A stretch of DNA of 64,000 nucleotides from Planococcus salinarum (GTDB lineage Bacteria > Bacillota > Bacilli > Bacillales_A > Planococcaceae). The stretch covers positions 62,001 through 126,000 of the forward strand of contig NZ_VIFV01000007.1 of the NCBI RefSeq assembly GCF_007004625.1. Reading direction: 5' to 3'. How positions within the stretch are numbered: the first letter of the stretch is position 1; each line of letters starts with the position of its first letter. Positions 44,909 through 53,251 of the stretch are shown here, piece by piece. Below the pieces are notes generated by a model. The model did not search any database. It saw only the letters and a program-made list of their open reading frames with translations, and had not been told where the DNA came from. A program made the position numbers and the translations under genes.

Positions 44909-45938
44909 GTGGAAACAGCAAAAAAACGAATGCTAACCGGCAATAAAGCGATGGCGGAAGCGATTGCGCAGGAAATGAAAAGGGACACCAATGTATTTGT
45001 GCTGGGAGAAGACATCGGGAAATACGGAGGAATCTTCGGTTCCACCCAAGGGTTGATCGACCAGTTCGGGGCCGGGCGCGTGCTGGATACCCCCATTTCC
45101 GAAACCGCCTTTATCGGGGCAGCCATAAGCGCCGCCGCTGAAGGGATGCGGCCGATTGCGGAGTTGATGTTCGTCGACTTTTTCGGTGTCTGCATGGACC
45201 AGATTTGCAACCAGATGGCGAAAATCCAGTACATGTCTGGCGGCAATGTCAAACTGCCGATGGTTCTCATGACTGCGGTCGGCGGCGGTTACCGGGATGC
45301 GGCCCAGCATTCCCAGACGCTGTATGCGACATTTGCCCATATGCCGGGGATGAAAGTCGTGGCGCCATCCAATCCGTATGATTTGAAAGGCATGATGGTA
45401 TCCGCGATCCGCGATGACAACCCGGTCGTGTTCATGTTCCATAAATCGCTTCAGGGGCTGGGCTGGATGGAGCAGCTGGATGCCGCCGTCGCCAATGTAC
45501 CGGAAGAATCCTACACCGTGCCGCTCGATAAAGCAAAAGTCGTCCGTGAAGGACGTGACGTGACGATCGTCGGCATTCAAATGATGACGCATTACGCCGT
45601 CGAAGCGGCGGAACGGCTGGCCAAAGACGAAAGACGGCATCGAGGCGGAAGTGATCGATCTGCGGTCACTGGCGCCAATCGACAAAGACACCATCATTGA
45701 ATCCGTCAAGAAAACGCATCGCCTGCTCGTGGTCGATGAGGATTACCTGTCCTATGGCATGACGGCGGAAATTTCGGCAATCGTCGCAGAGGAAGCCTTC
45801 TTTGAAATGGAAGCGCCGATCCGCCGGCTGGCCATTCCGGATGTGCCGATTCCGTATAGCGGCGTGCTGGAAGACTTCGTGATTCCGGGGCCGAATAAAA
45901 TCTATGACCAAGTAAAAAAGATGATGGACGAAGCTTAA
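44909..45938 (+). pseudogene. E1 beta subunit, frameshifted
   Basis: Two overlapping frames together make a full E1 beta subunit of about 340 residues. The first (44909 to about 45629) has the N-terminal part including EDIGKYGGIFGSTQGL and MTAVGGGYRDAAQHSQ; the second (to 45938) has the C-terminal part IDLRSLAPIDKDTI through the YSGVLEDFVIP end. They are separated by a 7-base tandem duplication, AAAGACG at 45623-45629 and again at 45630-45636. Removing one copy restores LAKDGIEAEVIDLRSL. As written, translation ends at 45700. The GTG start follows AAAGGAGCCG. Confidence 0.88.
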
Positions 45939-45960
45939 CAAAGAACCTGGAGGTGGTGGA

Positions 45961-46416
45961 ATGATCAAAGTCCGATTGCCGAAGTTGGCCGAGGGTGTGG
46001 ATGAAAGCTTAATGGTGCTGTGGTTTGTATCCGTCGGCGACTTTGTCGAAAAGGGAGATCCCCTGGTCGAAGTCCAGACGGAGAAAGCGGTATCTGAAAT
46101 ACCAGCCGAAAGCAGCGGCACCATCCAGGAAATTGCGGTCCAACGAGGCGAATCTGCAAAAGTTGGAGACGTTCTGGTAACAATCGATCCGGACGGGACG
46201 CCCGGCAAACAGGCAGCTGCCCAGGAGGAAGCGCCGTCCCGGAAGGCGGACACTGAAACAGCTTCCGGTGGCCAACCGGCCGGCTCTTTCGTCCGGGTGT
46301 CGCCGAGGCTCAGAAGGCTCGCAAAAGATCTCGGCGTCAACCTGGATACGGTGAAAGGCTCCGGGCCCAATGGCAGCATCACCGAAGAAGACATTCGGGA
46401 TGAAGCGGGGCTTTAA
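45961..46416 (+). CDS. Truncated E2: lipoyl plus E3-binding domain
   Basis: A 151-residue protein with only the first two parts of a dihydrolipoamide acyltransferase. Residues 1-75 are a lipoyl domain with the modified Lys in VQTEKAVSEIP. Residues 100-148 hold the peripheral-subunit-binding domain (RVSPRLRRLAKDLGV, GPNGSITEEDI). The catalytic domain of about 230 residues is absent, and a terminator follows 15 bases after the stop. Good GGAGGTGGTG ribosome binding site. It is either a remnant of a full E2 or a rare stand-alone carrier; the broken E1 beta gene upstream favours decay. Confidence 0.75.
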   Translation: MIKVRLPKLAEGVDESLMVLWFVSVGDFVEKGDPLVEVQTEKAVSEIPAESSGTIQEIAVQRGESAKVGDVLVTIDPDGTPGKQAAAQEEAPSRKADTETASGGQPAGSFVRVSPRLRRLAKDLGVNLDTVKGSGPNGSITEEDIRDEAGL

Positions 46417-46429
46417 GGAAACTCATAAA

Positions 46430-46478
46430 ACAAAAAAACAACCGCCATTCCTTTTTGGAATGGCGGTTGTTTGCGGTT
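46430..46478 (+). terminator. Intrinsic terminator
   Basis: AAACAACCGCCATTCC pairs with GGAATGGCGGTTGTTT just after the truncated E2 gene. Confidence 0.8.
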
Positions 46479-46538
46479 GGATTATAAGTTGTTCTCCCTG
46501 CTTATTCCTTACTCAGCAAGGCTCTTTCTCACTCCGGT

Positions 46539-46610
46539 TTACAACTTCGCGGTCGTGCCGCCATCAATCATAAATTCCGCTCCTGTGGAATGGCTGGAAT
46601 TGTGTTTGCC
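46539..46610 (-). pseudogene. C-terminal remnant of an SDR gene
   Basis: A minus-strand frame reads SSHSTGAEFMIDGGTTAKL and stop, the unmistakable C-terminal pattern of a short-chain dehydrogenase (S-x-G-x-x-x-x-(I/V)DGG). Nothing upstream in any frame continues the protein, so it is the leftover of a deleted gene. Confidence 0.6.
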
Positions 46611-46937
46611 ACAGAGACTTATTTTCCCCGGACGTCGGCGTTTTCTTAACTATAGAAGGACCGTTTTTTATAACAACCAAACTCCCCAGCCTCGCCCAGT
46701 GAAATACGGGCACGGGCTCTCTGCCCGCATGTGTGGATCCTGAAAAACCAATGGGGCTTTTAAAATCAAGCGATAATAAGAAAAATCTGCTGTTTTTCCA
46801 CTCTTCTTTGAATTTAATAGTACATTCTATAGGTGTCTGAATAAAACAAATAGTATAATAATATCATTTTCAGAATATTTATAGAACTATTGTGTAAATT
46901 AAAGTAAAATTACAAAGATTGGAATAGAATTAGTTAT
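46611..46937. other. Intergenic, AT-rich protease upstream region
   Basis: After a CGGGCA/TGCCCG hairpin near 46706-46724 the sequence becomes very AT-rich with several TATAAT-like hexamers (for example near 46855 and 46905), probably promoters of the protease gene. No coding evidence. Confidence 0.4.
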
Positions 46938-46945
46938 AAGGAGGT
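46938..46945 (+). promoter_or_regulatory. Orphan Shine-Dalgarno, possible mRNA stabiliser
   Basis: AAGGAGGT is a perfect ribosome binding site, yet no ATG, GTG or TTG lies within 20 bases downstream, and the protease start is 67 bases away with its own weaker AAGGGG. Such non-initiating sites in 5' leaders stabilise mRNA by binding ribosomes, as known for cry3A in B. thuringiensis. Function here is inferred. Confidence 0.4.
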
Positions 46946-47011
46946 ATCACTCAACACAGCACTATTCCGTCGAAGGTTCCAAAAAAATACGAATTTAAGG
47001 GGCAAACATGA

Positions 47012-49417
47012 ATGCAGCAGAATTTTAAGCGTTTTTCGATTTATGCATTGATTTTCCTATTGGCAATCTCGTCGTTCGGCGGACAGGGTTTTGCTAATAC
47101 TTCAACACCTGACTCTTCACCGGCGACACTGCACCTCAATGAAGGTGCCACTGCATTAGAAGAACTGACTGTCATTGTTGAACTGGACGCGGAATCGATC
47201 TTACAGGCAAAACATAACGGAAAGAGTCAAAGTGAACAATTCTTAAGCAAGGAGCGCGACCGGATTCTTGCTGAATTGCAGGAAGACGGCGTTTCGGTTG
47301 AGCTGATCCAGGAATACGATACTGTATTCTCAGGCTTCTCGATTGAAATCGCTTCAAGCGATCTAAATACATTAGCGGAAACCGCTGGCGTTAAAGCGGT
47401 TTATTCCAACCAGGAGTACCTGGTCACGCCGTTTGATGCGGCGTCGATCGATCCTGAACTTTACAGCCCGCAAATGTTGGACAGCGCACCGTTCATCGGT
47501 TCTGATGACGCATGGGCAGCTGGCTATACAGGCGAAGGCGTTACCGTAGCAGTTCTTGATACCGGTGCTGACTACACGCACCCGGATCTGGCGCACGCTT
47601 TCGGCGACTATAAAGGCTGGGATTTTGTAGATAACGACAACGACCCACAGGAAACACCTGCGGGCGACCCACGCGGAGCTTCAACGAACCACGGTTCTCA
47701 CGTATCGGGTACGATTGCAGCTAACGGCAACATCAAAGGTGTGGCACCTGATGCTACGCTTCTTGCCTACCGTGTTCTTGGACCTGGCGGCAGAGGAACA
47801 ACAGCGAACGTAATCGCTGGTATCGAACGCGCAGTTACTGACGGTGCAGACGTGATGAACCTTTCTCTTGGCGCAGCAGTAAACGACCCTGATTATGCAA
47901 CAAGCATCGCGTTGGATACAGCGATGGCTGACGGCGTGGTTGCAGTCACTTCTAACGGCAACAGCGGTCCTAAAAACTGGACAGTCGGATCTCCGGGAAC
48001 TTCCCGTGAAGCGATCTCAGTTGGCGCAACACAACTTCCTTACAATATGTACAGCGCTGAGCTGTTCACTTCTGAAGGTGTAACTTATCCTTCAGCTGCC
48101 ACAATGGGCTTCCCAAATGAAGAGGCGCTTCTGGCGTTGAATGAAGGCGAATATGAATTTGTTGATTCAGGTCTTGGATCATCAGCTAACTTTGCAAATG
48201 TTGACGTTGCAGGCAAAATTGCGTTGATCTCACGTGGTGATTTCGCGTTTGTCGACAAAGTGCAAAATGCTAAAAACGCCGGAGCAGTTGGCGTTGTGAT
48301 GTACAATAACGTGGCAGGCGAAGTGCCGAACGTTCCAGGCCTAGCACTTCCAACAATCCGCACAACACTGGCGGACGGCCAAAAACTGCTTGCTGAATTG
48401 GCAGCAGGAAACAACACGATTTCATTTGATATCGAATTCGCTCAAGCAGTCGGCGAAACGATGGCAAGCTTCTCATCACGCGGTCCCGTTATGGACACGT
48501 GGATGATCAAACCGGACGTTTCAGCTCCTGGAGTTGCAATCGTCTCAACAGTTCCAACGCATAATCCGGCGAACCCGCACGGCTATGCTTCAATGCAGGG
48601 AACTTCAATGTCAGCACCGCACGTAGCGGGAGCAGCAGCGTTGGTTCTTCAAGCGCATCCTGACTGGGACGTAGACTTTGTCAAAGCGGCGTTGATGAAT
48701 ACTGCAGAAAAAATCTACGATGCAGACGGCACGCTTTACCCGCATAACTCGCAGGGCGCAGGAAGCATCCGCGTTCTTGATGCCATCAACACAGAAACAT
48801 TGGCACTTCCTGGCAGCCACTCTTTCGGAATCTTTGAAAACAATGACGACAAAGAAGTGAAGCGCCAGAAATTCACTGTCCATAACCTTTCGGACGAGCG
48901 CAAAAACTACTCGATCAAATTCACTGGACACGAAGGCATCAAAGTTCAAACAAGCAAAAACCTTCAAGTGCAGCCAGGCAAAACACAGGACCTGAACTTC
49001 AGTGTCCAAGTTGACGCAGGGAAATTGGCACCTGGATACTACGAAGGAACATTCATTTTGAGTGACGGTACGCAAACAATTGAAGTACCAACAATCCTGT
49101 TTGTTCAACAGCCGGATTACCCGTTGATCACTTCAATCGCTTTGGGCCTTTCAGGCGGTAACCTTGTCGGCAACGTGAACTTGCCGGCTGGCGCAGACCA
49201 TTTTGAGCTTCGCATCCGCAACGCAGCAACAGGCGAGTTATTGACAACAACAGCTCAAGCAACAGATCTGCCACGCGGCTTACACTCATTCACTTGGGAT
49301 ATGACGATCGACGGAGCGCCATTAACTCCAGGCGGTTACCAAATCAATGCGTACGCGAAAAAAGGTGACAGAGATATCGAATTTGTCGGCGGCGTTCTGA
49401 CAATCAACGCTGAATAA
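47012..49417 (+). CDS. Secreted subtilisin-family protease (Vpr-like)
   Basis: An 801-residue S8 serine protease for export. A signal peptide (to about residue 29) and an inhibitor I9-type propeptide (about 45-130) precede the catalytic domain: Asp in VAVLDTGADYTHPDL near 188, His in NHGSHVSGTIAANG near 230, Ser in GTSMSAPHVAGAAAL near 533. A protease-associated (PA) domain interrupts it (GKIALISRGDFAFVDKVQNA, about 405-435), and the last 200 residues form beta-sandwich domains. ATG 47012 is chosen; the ATG at 47008 leads to an immediate stop. Codon use (many GCA, ACA, TCA, CTT) differs from its GC-rich neighbours, consistent with high expression. Confidence 0.93.
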   Translation: MQQNFKRFSIYALIFLLAISSFGGQGFANTSTPDSSPATLHLNEGATALEELTVIVELDAESILQAKHNGKSQSEQFLSKERDRILAELQEDGVSVELIQEYDTVFSGFSIEIASSDLNTLAETAGVKAVYSNQEYLVTPFDAASIDPELYSPQMLDSAPFIGSDDAWAAGYTGEGVTVAVLDTGADYTHPDLAHAFGDYKGWDFVDNDNDPQETPAGDPRGASTNHGSHVSGTIAANGNIKGVAPDATLLAYRVLGPGGRGTTANVIAGIERAVTDGADVMNLSLGAAVNDPDYATSIALDTAMADGVVAVTSNGNSGPKNWTVGSPGTSREAISVGATQLPYNMYSAELFTSEGVTYPSAATMGFPNEEALLALNEGEYEFVDSGLGSSANFANVDVAGKIALISRGDFAFVDKVQNAKNAGAVGVVMYNNVAGEVPNVPGLALPTIRTTLADGQKLLAELAAGNNTISFDIEFAQAVGETMASFSSRGPVMDTWMIKPDVSAPGVAIVSTVPTHNPANPHGYASMQGTSMSAPHVAGAAALVLQAHPDWDVDFVKAALMNTAEKIYDADGTLYPHNSQGAGSIRVLDAINTETLALPGSHSFGIFENNDDKEVKRQKFTVHNLSDERKNYSIKFTGHEGIKVQTSKNLQVQPGKTQDLNFSVQVDAGKLAPGYYEGTFILSDGTQTIEVPTILFVQQPDYPLITSIALGLSGGNLVGNVNLPAGADHFELRIRNAATGELLTTTAQATDLPRGLHSFTWDMTIDGAPLTPGGYQINAYAKKGDRDIEFVGGVLTINAE

Positions 49418-49436
49418 ATTCAATAACACATGAACA

Positions 49437-49468
49437 CAAAAGACGGGGGATTTCCCCCGTCTTTTTGT
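49437..49468 (+). terminator. Intrinsic terminator
   Basis: AAAAGACGGGGGA and TCCCCCGTCTTTTT form a short strong hairpin after the protease gene. Confidence 0.85.
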
Positions 49469-49671
49469 GCGGGGAAAATTAATCGCCCCTGTAGTGGGGC
49501 TTCAATTCCCTTTCTCATCAAGCGAGGCCTTTGTGCCAGTAACTTTTTCTAATCGCCCCCCTTTTAGGTTCTTTGTTTTGCCACCTGTCCATTTCCCCTT
49601 GTATGGAAGCGCTGTGACCAGCATGCTCGTTCAATCTGTTCACAAACTTTTCACGCGCCACCAGGCCAGGC
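49469..49671. other. Intergenic, nothing recognised
   Basis: The region between the protease terminator and the Fnr-like box holds only a small GCCCC/GGGGC hairpin near 49487-49502 and no coding evidence. Confidence 0.4.
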
Positions 49672-49687
49672 TGTGAGAAAGGTCACA
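49672..49687 (+). promoter_or_regulatory. Fnr/CRP-type site upstream of tsdA-like gene
   Basis: TGTGAGAAAGGTCACA matches TGTGA-N6-TCACA exactly. Its centre is 41.5 bases before a start at 49721, which puts TAGAGT at the -10 position (49709-49714), the geometry of a class II Fnr-activated promoter. Confidence 0.65.
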
Positions 49688-49741
49688 TCCGGAATTGGGA
49701 GTATTTGTTAGAGTTGAAGTGACATGAAAGGAGTGTTCGAC

Positions 49742-50725
49742 ATGATGAAAAATATCGGCTATGCCAGCATTTTCTTATTGATACTTGCTGTCGTGGCCAT
49801 CGGTGTTTTGAACAGCGAACTGTCTGCTGAGAAATCCAAATCAGCGGAAGTCCAACCAGACAGCACCGAAACAACCCAAACACAAGAAGCAACGGCAGGG
49901 ATTTCGCATGCCCCCCCATCTTTGGAAAACGTGCCGAAAGGGCCGGAAGGTGAAGCGGTGAAACGGGGCTATGAACTCGTCAACAACACATCTGAAGTGC
50001 TGCGCGCGGATGCGGCCAGTGTGGAAGACGGCCAAGAGCTCATCAATGCATTATCCTGCACGAGCTGCCACGCAGGAGCAGGACTCGAGGAAGATTCTTC
50101 GTCGCTCGTCGGAATGGCTTCCGCTTATCCGATGTACATAGGCCGCTCCGGTGAAATCGTGACACTGGAAGAACGCATCAACGGCTGCATGGTCCGCAGC
50201 ATGAACGGTGAAATGTTCGCGGAAGATGATGAGGACATGGATGCCATGATCGCTTATTTCACGTACATTTCGGAAGGCATCCCTGTAGGCGCCGACATGC
50301 CATGGCGCCATAACAATAATATGGAAGATGTTCCGCTGCCGGATGTCAATAACGGCGAAAAGCTCTATCAGTCCAGTTGCATTGCGTGCCACGCTGCGGA
50401 CGGCTCGGGAACCGGCTCGAACACCGGTCCAGCCGTTTGGGGAGAGGGCTCGTTCAATGACGGCGCAGGACTCGCGCGCATGTCGAAAATGGCCGGTTAC
50501 TTGCAGAACAACATGCCAAAAGGCGCTGAGCAGACTTTATCCGACCAGGAAGCGAGTGACCTCGCTGCTTTTGTCCTATCGCAGGACCGCCCGGAATGGG
50601 AAGGCCATGAGCAGGACTGGCCAAATGGCAACCGCCCGCCGGATGCCATGACCAAAGAACGCCGCGACCAGGTCAAGGACGGTACGATCGACTGGAATGA
50701 AGTGCTCGGAAAAGGAGCCGAATAA
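49742..50725 (+). CDS. tsdA: TsdA-like dihaem cytochrome c
   Basis: A 327-residue membrane-anchored c-type cytochrome with two haem motifs, CTSCH near residue 105 and CIACH near 217. The first domain matches thiosulfate dehydrogenase/tetrathionate reductase TsdA: YPMYIGRSGEIVTLEERINGC followed by RSMNG, including the Cys of INGC that serves as the unusual axial haem ligand. The enzyme interconverts thiosulfate and tetrathionate at the outer membrane face. N-terminal anchor ASIFLLILAVVAIGVL. AAAGGAGTGTTCGAC precedes ATG 49742. The Fnr-like box suggests anaerobic use, perhaps tetrathionate reduction. Direction of catalysis is inference. Confidence 0.8.
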   Translation: MMKNIGYASIFLLILAVVAIGVLNSELSAEKSKSAEVQPDSTETTQTQEATAGISHAPPSLENVPKGPEGEAVKRGYELVNNTSEVLRADAASVEDGQELINALSCTSCHAGAGLEEDSSSLVGMASAYPMYIGRSGEIVTLEERINGCMVRSMNGEMFAEDDEDMDAMIAYFTYISEGIPVGADMPWRHNNNMEDVPLPDVNNGEKLYQSSCIACHAADGSGTGSNTGPAVWGEGSFNDGAGLARMSKMAGYLQNNMPKGAEQTLSDQEASDLAAFVLSQDRPEWEGHEQDWPNGNRPPDAMTKERRDQVKDGTIDWNEVLGKGAE

Positions 50726-50727
50726 AC

Positions 50728-50771
50728 AGCAGAACACCCATCGCCTGATTCGGCGATGGGTGTTCTCTTTT
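50728..50771. terminator. Bidirectional intrinsic terminator
   Basis: AGAACACCCATCGCC and GGCGATGGGTGTTCT form a perfect stem between the convergent cytochrome and methyltransferase genes. Confidence 0.85.
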
Positions 50772-51377
50772 CTATTCATCTATCGGCTTTTGCGCAGCAA
50801 GCTGGATGACGTGCGACAACCCCTTGTGCATCTTTCCTTCATTCCGTTCAACTTCGCCCGTAAAGAAATGGACGAGGCGGAAATCGGCAAATGCCGCCAG
50901 CACTTCTTCCGGCCGATACAGGAACGATTCTTTTTTCGGTCCCCCTGTGCCAAATTTGAGCTGCTCTTCAGAATACACTTCCATCAGGAAATAGCCGCCC
51001 GGTTTCAAAGCGCGCCGCACACCCTCAAAGGTTTTCTGTTGGACTTCTTTCGGAAAGTGGCCAAACACACAGATGATTTCATCCCATTTCCCTTCAGGCC
51101 ATTCAGCCTGCGCCAAATCCACTTCCGCAACGAAAACGCTGACTTTCCGCTCCTGTGCCAACTTCTCTGTTTTCGCCAGACCGCTCTTTGCAAAATCCCA
51201 GGCGGTGACGCGCATGCCCTGTTCGGCAAGATGGACCGCGTTACGGCCTTCCCCTTCCGCTATCGCGAGTGCATCTCCTGTGAGTCCAAGTTTTGCATGC
51301 ATCATTTCGATGAATTCATTCGGCTCCGTGCCGTATAAATAATCGTCTTCCTGAAAACGTTCGTGCCATGTAGTCAT
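50772..51377 (-). CDS. SAM-dependent methyltransferase
   Basis: A 201-residue class I methyltransferase, of the tellurite-resistance/TehB-like group by pattern. The SAM-binding motif I reads LAIAEGEGRNAVHLAEQG, with the acidic WDFAKS of motif II and EIICVFGHFP of motif IV. The start ATG 51377 follows AGGAGGCACCGGT; the frame upstream is not needed. The acceptor is unknown. Confidence 0.85.
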   Translation of the reverse strand: MTTWHERFQEDDYLYGTEPNEFIEMMHAKLGLTGDALAIAEGEGRNAVHLAEQGMRVTAWDFAKSGLAKTEKLAQERKVSVFVAEVDLAQAEWPEGKWDEIICVFGHFPKEVQQKTFEGVRRALKPGGYFLMEVYSEEQLKFGTGGPKKESFLYRPEEVLAAFADFRLVHFFTGEVERNEGKMHKGLSHVIQLAAQKPIDE

Positions 51378-51532
51378 ACCGGTGCCTCCTAAAATCGTAT
51401 TGCTTCCAGCATAACCGCCAAACAAAAAAGATGGAAAGATTGTGCTTGTAGGAAGATGGGGGATGGTTTGTTTTTAACTCTCAGGGGGTTACGGGATTTC
51501 CATGAAGAACTTTGGTTTCACTTGCAGTGATA

Positions 51533-51582
51533 ATAAAAAGACGACGATTTCTTTTTCCAAAGAAATCATCGCTTTTTTCTTG
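51533..51582. terminator. Intrinsic terminator
   Basis: AAAGACGACGATTTCTTT pairs with AAAGAAATCATCGCTTTTTT downstream of the Ltp-type lipoprotein gene (minus strand). Confidence 0.7.
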
Positions 51583-51601
51583 TTCTGTGCAGAATTTTAT
51601 T

Positions 51602-52558
51602 TTATTGAAGCCCTACTGCATCGACAGCAGCAGTAGCATCTGCATTACTGAATCCTTCAAATACTAATTGGTCGATCAAACCGGCTCTTGAGAAAGCAGT
51701 GTATTCAAGATAATTCTCTGCCATTTTTACTGCCTGCGCACCCCAATCCGCAGTGATTTTATCTGCAGCGTAAGTAGCATCAGCATTATTAAAACCTTCA
51801 AATTCTAGTTGACCTATTAAACCCGTTCTTGAAAAAGCAGTGTACTCGAGATAATTCTCTGCCATTTTTACTGCCTGTTCCCTCCAATCTACATTGATTT
51901 TTTCTACAGCGTAAGTGGCATCTGCATTACTGAACTCTTCAAATACTAACTGTTCGATTAATCCGCTCTTAGAAAAAGCAGTGTAATTTAAATAATTCTC
52001 AGCCATTCCCACCGCTTGTTGCTGCGATACCGTCTCCGCATTGGCCTTCGCTTCTTCCTCTGCTTTGGCCTTCGCTTCTTCCTCTGCTTTGGCTTTTGCT
52101 TCTTCCTCTGCTTTAACTTTCGCTTCTTCCTCAGCTTTGGCTTTCGCTTCTTCCTCAGCTTTTGCCTTCGCTTCTTCCTCTGCTTTTGCCTTCGCTTCTT
52201 CCTCTGCTTTTGCCTTCGCTTCTTCCTCTGCTTTGGCTTTTGCTTCTTCCTCCGCTTTAGCTTTCGCTTCTTCCTCCGCTTTGGCTTTTGCTTCTTCCTC
52301 CGCTTTGGCTTTTGCTTCTTCCTCTGCTTTGGCCTTCGCTTCTTCCTCAGCTTTTGCCTTTGCTTCTTCCTCTGCCTTGGCTTTTGCTTCTTCCTCTGCT
52401 TTTACTTTCTCTTCTTCCGCAGCCTTTTTCTCCATTTCTGTCGCTTCGACTTCCTCCTGATCAACCAAAGGCTCCTCCGTATTACTAACTTCTTCCCCAC
52501 AACCACTTAGAAAAATTGTTAGACCTGCCACCCATAGAATTTTTTTACTTTCCCACAT
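51602..52558 (-). CDS. Lipoprotein: long helical repeat plus three Ltp domains
   Basis: A 318-residue lipoprotein (signal ending LSGC). After 30 acidic residues comes a stretch of about 130 residues built from some sixteen copies of the octapeptide AEEEAKAK, predicted to be a single long charged helix that would hold the rest far from the membrane. Three tandem copies of a 45-50 residue module follow (AVKMAENYLEYTAFSRTGLI, then QLEFEGFNNADATYA), matching the Ltp/host cell surface-exposed lipoprotein family. In phage TP-J34 the Ltp lipoprotein blocks DNA injection by other phages. Start ATG 52558 follows GGGAGGGTGTACTC. Whether this copy protects against phage is unknown. Confidence 0.85.
   Translation of the reverse strand: MWESKKILWVAGLTIFLSGCGEEVSNTEEPLVDQEEVEATEMEKKAAEEEKVKAEEEAKAKAEEEAKAKAEEEAKAKAEEEAKAKAEEEAKAKAEEEAKAKAEEEAKAKAEEEAKAKAEEEAKAKAEEEAKAKAEEEAKAKAEEEAKVKAEEEAKAKAEEEAKAKAEEEAKANAETVSQQQAVGMAENYLNYTAFSKSGLIEQLVFEEFSNADATYAVEKINVDWREQAVKMAENYLEYTAFSRTGLIGQLEFEGFNNADATYAADKITADWGAQAVKMAENYLEYTAFSRAGLIDQLVFEGFSNADATAAVDAVGLQ
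52035..52420 (-). repeat. 24-bp coding repeat (AEEEAKAK)
   Basis: About sixteen in-frame 24-base units with small synonymous differences code for the octapeptide helix of the Ltp-type lipoprotein. Two units carry Val for Ala and the last Asn for Lys. Copy number is likely to vary by slippage without changing frame. Confidence 0.9.
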
Positions 52559-53085
52559 GAGTACACCCTCCCTACAGCATATTAAGTTGCGGTACAGGTT
52601 CTCAGTTCCCCTCCCCCCATTCTGCTGGCATGCAATTTTATAGTGAGAATTCTTAATACAAACAAAAGGCAATTATAATTGACAGCTAAGGATCACTTTC
52701 TTTATTCAAACTTTATTGATTTAATTTTAACACAATTATCATATAATTATTAATATTAAGAAAATTTAATACTACTAATAATCATTATTTTAATTAAGGA
52801 TGAGATCCCATTAGATTAAGTCACTCTATTAGAACTCCTATAAGTATGACTATACACCCCATTGACCTTTTAACTGGGTTAGGCCAGCCGAGAATTTATA
52901 TTTAGTAATTCCTGAATTCCGCCTATGCGCCGTTCAGTTATAACTATTTAGAAACTGCAATAAAAAAATGTGATTCTATATTTCCACCCTTGCGGCTGCT
53001 TAGCTCCTTAATATAAAAATGCAGTTTCTTAATAAAAAATGAATTGTGGTTGACACAGGGCTATGCTTCTTCGGAAAATGAATTG
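52559..53085. other. AT-rich intergenic with inverted repeat
   Basis: About 530 AT-rich bases upstream of the lipoprotein gene. AGAAACTGCA (52950-52959) and TGCAGTTTCT (53020-53029) are perfect 10-base inverted repeats 60 bases apart, which could be the ends of a small mobile remnant or a regulatory structure. No coding evidence. Confidence 0.35.
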
Positions 53086-53124
53086 AAAAAGGCAAGCGCT
53101 CGGAAAGAGCGCTTGCCTTTTTGG
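53086..53124. terminator. Intrinsic terminator beyond array
   Basis: AAAAAGGCAAGCGCTC and GAGCGCTTGCCTTTTT form a perfect stem with T-tracts on both strands. On the minus strand it ends the malic enzyme transcript after the repeat array. Confidence 0.85.
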
Positions 53125-53135
53125 GCTTCTCACGT

Positions 53136-53219
53136 TTTATCGTCGATTTTCATAGGTTTATCAGCGATTTTTATGAGTTTATCAGCGATTTTTCACCGTT
53201 TATCAGCGATTCTCCTAAA
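53136..53219. repeat. 21-bp direct-repeat array, 4 units (mixed GTC/AGC)
   Basis: Units at 53136, 53157, 53178 and 53199 with exact 21-base steps. The first has TTTATCGTCGATT, the other three TTTATCAGCGATT; the last carries the terminal GATTC form. The array lies between the malic enzyme stop (53252) and its terminator, that is, inside the 3' untranslated region. Confidence 0.9.
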
Positions 53220-53251
53220 TCTGCTCGCCAATACCATCATTCACACTTCAC

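Noticed and set aside
46938-46970. A gene starting at the strong ribosome binding site 46938
   Set aside because: No ATG, GTG or TTG occurs within 20 bases downstream.
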